Shown: positions 62,201 to 64,000 of the stretch, in pieces
How positions within the stretch are numbered: the stretch's first letter is position 1
Layout: every line of letters begins with the position of its first letter
DNA from: Isoperla grammatica
Taxonomy: Eukaryota > Arthropoda > Insecta > Plecoptera > Perlodidae
DNA: 64,000 nucleotides
Assembly (NCBI GenBank): GCA_945910005.1
Contig: OX246749.1
Span: forward strand, 24,390,934 to 24,454,933
Direction of reading: 5' to 3'
Translations under genes and position numbers: made by a program
The notes under the pieces: model-generated
Told to the model about the DNA's origin: nothing
Seen by the model: the letters and a program-made list of their open reading frames with translations, nothing else
Databases searched by the model: none

Positions 62201-64000
62201 ACTGTCAGGACGCGATGACGGTGATGATCAAGTACGGCAAACCCGACTACATGATAACCATGAGTTCCAACCCCGGCTGGCCGGAGATCAAAGAGAACCT
62301 ACGTCGCGGCGAGGAGGCCAACAACCGTCCCGACATCTGCACGCCCGTCTTCCAGTTGAGGCTCGAGATACTGCTCGACGAACTCAAGAACAAAAAGGTG
62401 CTTGGACACGTGCTAAACTACGTGTACGCCATCGAGTTCCAGAAGCGGGGACTCCCACACGCCCACATTGTCGTAATAATGAAGGATTGCGATAAGCCTA
62501 AGACGGGCGACGACCTCGACAAGGTCGTCAGGGCCGACATCCCGGACCCCGTCACCGAGCCAAGACTTTACAAGTTGGTCACCAAGTTGATGATCCACCA
62601 CAAGTGTTCGGTCAAGTGCTGGAAGACCAACACGAGGGTGTGCTCCAAGTACTACCCGAAGCCCTACTCCCCGTTGACCATATTCAACGACAAGGGCAGA
62701 GCCAAACACAGGCGTATCCCCCCCAGCGAGGGAGGACATTCGTTTGTCAAGGCGGGAATAACCTACACGGACGCGGATGTCGTGCCCTACAATCCCTATT
62801 TGTTGCTGCGACAGAACGCTCACATCAACGTCGAGCCGTGCGTCAGCGATCGCTGCTACATGTACATTTGCGATTACATCACCAAGGGTAACGCCAGCGC
62901 ACAGGTCAGTTTCCGCGAAGTTGCCAACAGATTCGCAGGTCCCGCCGCCGCCGGCACCACTGCCGCCGCCGGAACCACTGCCGCCGCCGGCACCACTGCC
63001 GCTGGCAACCCGGCTGCCGCCGCCGGCACCACCGCAACCCTCGATTACAACGAGGTCAAGACGTACGAGACGTACCGTTATGTTAGCGCCCCGGAGGCCT
63101 GCTATCGCATCTACGAGTACCCCATGTTCGTCAACACGGACACGGTTTATAGGCTGCCACTCCACCTCGAAAACAACCAAACGGTTATGTTCAACGAGGG
63201 CAGGGAGCAAGAGGCGTATGAAGCCGCCATGAACAGGAAAACCATGCTGACCGGCTGGTTCGTCTTGAACGGCCAGGCCGACGAAGCGGGTCAAGTCGCC
63301 AATACAATGACATACGACAAGGCCCCGCTCCAGTTCACGTGGAACAAAGATCCGGGCAACTGCCGTTGGCTGTTGAGGCAAAGGAATTTCGATAACATCG
63401 CGTCGAGACTGTACGACGTGTCTCCCAGGCACGTCGAACTGTTCCACATGCGAATTTTACTCACGCACGTGCGTGGGGCGACCTCGTTCGCGAGCCTTCG
63501 TACGGTCGACGAAGAGGTGTGCCCCACGTTCAAGGAGGCGTGCGTGCGTCGTCACCTTCTCGAGGACGACGACGAGTACGAGAAGGCGATGGAACGGGCA
63601 ACCGACATGAGGGGATCCCGTATGGTACGCCAGTTGTTTGCCTACATCCTATTGAACTGCCTCCTTACGGACCCGGTGGGCATGATGGACAGACACATGC
63701 CCAAGATGACGGAAAGCTATCTTCGTTGCGGCATGAGCCAAGACGAGGCCGTCAGGAGGTGTCTCGCGCACATATCCAGCATACTGGTGCGCAACAACTC
63801 TAGCAACACAGACCACGGTCTACCCGAACCAGGACTCCCGCCGCCCGACACCGCAGCCTTTCCCGACCCCGAGGAGCCGGCCAGGAGTTCTACAGGTGGA
63901 TTCTACCTGTCTCGCGTCGATGCGCGGGCACGACTAGCACAACTCAACGTCCAACAGCGGGCGGTTTACGACGCCGTCGTCGAGGACGTTGAGCGTTACG
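59258..64000 (+). CDS. Helitron Rep/helicase transposase with OTU domain, main exon (runs off the window)
   Basis: I read one uninterrupted frame of 1580 full codons. Using the spliced model, residue numbers are: Ser/Pro/Thr-rich repeats ~70-330; acidic Asp run ~345-357; OTU-like protease ~370-510 (Asp378, Cys381, His499); Ser/Glu-rich then basic/Ala-rich helix ~510-620; Cys/His-rich block from Cys664 (C-x4-C, then a CC pair at 688-689) leading into a conserved frame resembling other Helitrons (IRQYNSAFQFAS, IQGNIYHRMHC, YPLLFPCGDIGFH); Helitron N-terminal domain ~930-1120; HUH motif His1117-Ala-His1119; two-tyrosine motif Tyr1252 and Tyr1256 with Lys1259; and a helicase Q-like motif LNVQQRAVYD from ~1612. 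The Rep nuclease nicks and joins single-stranded DNA in rolling-circle transposition. The helicase P-loop and the stop lie beyond the edge. There are no frameshifts or stops. An in-frame ATG at 59212 or 60178 could start shorter products. Confidence 0.93.
59692..60087 (+). repeat. 34-codon tandem repeat inside the Helitron N-terminal region
   Basis: Copies start at 59692, 59794, 59896 and 59998, exactly 102 bp apart; the last is partial. Each contains SSTSGDS, PNTPSTARGAIK and VVPET-like segments. An older, longer version (unit of 62 codons, with PPRRSGRISAQ) starts at 59455 and 59641. Copies are nearly identical, so the expansion is recent; the region is probably disordered, with basic patches. 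Confidence 0.88.
60223..60633 (+). other. OTU-type cysteine protease domain
   Basis: The GDGNCLFR motif (catalytic Asp at 60241, Cys at 60250) and the later GHYVVLEL motif (His at 60604) are the signature of the OTU family. The three residues expected for catalysis are present. OTU domains are known in a subset of animal and plant Helitrons; their role in transposition is not established. Confidence 0.88.
61096..61300 (+). other. Cysteine/histidine-rich block before the Helitron N domain
   Basis: Contains CPVPHC, a His eight residues after its second Cys, and a CC pair about 20 residues further on, followed by a GKIKL segment and HFREHIRQYNSAFQFAS. This order is typical of Helitron and related helicase proteins and probably binds zinc. 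Confidence 0.7.
61810..62900 (+). other. Helitron N-terminal and Rep (HUH) nuclease domain
   Basis: Begins with the YPLLFPCGD segment, continues through the conserved FQQYIVDAW and GKPDYMITMSSNPGW segments, the RPDICTPVFQLRL segment, the HUH motif HAH (62458-62466) and the tyrosine motif YICDYITK (Tyr at 62863 and 62875). All residues needed for two-tyrosine rolling-circle nicking appear intact. Confidence 0.93.
62938..63041 (+). repeat. 18-bp repeat expansion inside the transposase
   Basis: Three near-perfect copies of an 18-bp unit coding Ala-Ala-Ala-Gly-Thr-Thr, followed by diverged copies, give a ~33-residue Ala/Gly/Thr stretch. It lies about 20 residues after the catalytic tyrosines, between the VSFREVANRF segment and the TYETYRYVSAPEACYRI segment that normally follow one another closely in Helitrons. 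The frame is kept. Confidence 0.85.

Larger units (their letters stand above)
51269..64000 (+). mobile_element. Autonomous Helitron (5' end present, 3' end beyond the window)
   Basis: The 5' end is TCTATATTCC at 51269, preceded by A as expected for insertion between A and T. The first ~1.8 kb is the inverse of the type B array units, starting exactly at their terminus. Downstream are a spliced transposase gene with intact Rep motifs and, at the very edge, the start of a helicase domain. The 3' hairpin is not in the window. It lies head-to-head with the array: both 5' ends face the 1.3-kb spacer. All visible coding sequence is open, so it may be active or recently active. Confidence 0.85.

Noticed and set aside
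62413..63447. 344-codon minus-strand open frame
   Set aside because: It is the shadow of the GC-rich Rep domain on the plus strand; its Gly-rich part is the reverse of the 18-bp repeat.

Overview
This window is eukaryotic, almost certainly animal, repeat-rich DNA. It holds no recognisable host gene, no RNA gene and no prokaryotic feature. Two short interstitial TTAGG tracts (about 15369-15456 and 20786-20876) are compatible with an arthropod, but they are weak evidence and the species cannot be fixed from the sequence.

Layout. (1) Positions 1-49948 are a head-to-tail array of 20 units, which I read as non-autonomous Helitrons (rolling-circle transposons) lying on the minus strand. Fourteen type A units are about 2.06 kb each (the first is cut by the window edge); six type B units are 2.4-5.4 kb. 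Each unit begins on the plus strand with CAAG, then a spacer and the hairpin GCGGC-CTTGA-GCCGC, and ends with GA. Read on the minus strand this is a 5' TC end and a 3' hairpin 9-11 nt before a terminal CTTG. Successive units abut exactly as CTTG|TC with nothing between them. (2) 49949-51268 is a 1.3-kb spacer of other tandem repeats. (3) From 51269 to beyond the right edge lies a plus-strand autonomous Helitron. Its 5' end (A|TCTATATTCC) matches the 5' end of the type B units, and its first ~1.8 kb matches them too. It then carries a 713-bp repeat, a short first exon, a basic second exon, a 3.7-kb intron filled with further copies of the same non-coding modules, and a long uninterrupted exon (59258 to the edge). 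That exon encodes N-terminal repeats, an OTU-type cysteine protease domain, a cysteine-rich block, a Helitron N-terminal domain, an HUH Rep nuclease (HAH and two-tyrosine motifs) and the very start of a Pif1-type helicase.

Reading. The array units look like deletion derivatives that keep the ends and non-coding modules of this family and have lost the coding exons. The neighbouring intact element could supply the enzyme in trans. The most interesting points are the precise concatemer junctions, the 3' hairpin kept with different flanking bases in A and B, a constant-length hypervariable cassette inside otherwise near-identical units, a TATA/BRE-like core-promoter motif repeated in most units, and an intron built from the transposon's own repeat modules. 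The many short open frames in the array are not convincing genes and are not annotated as such.
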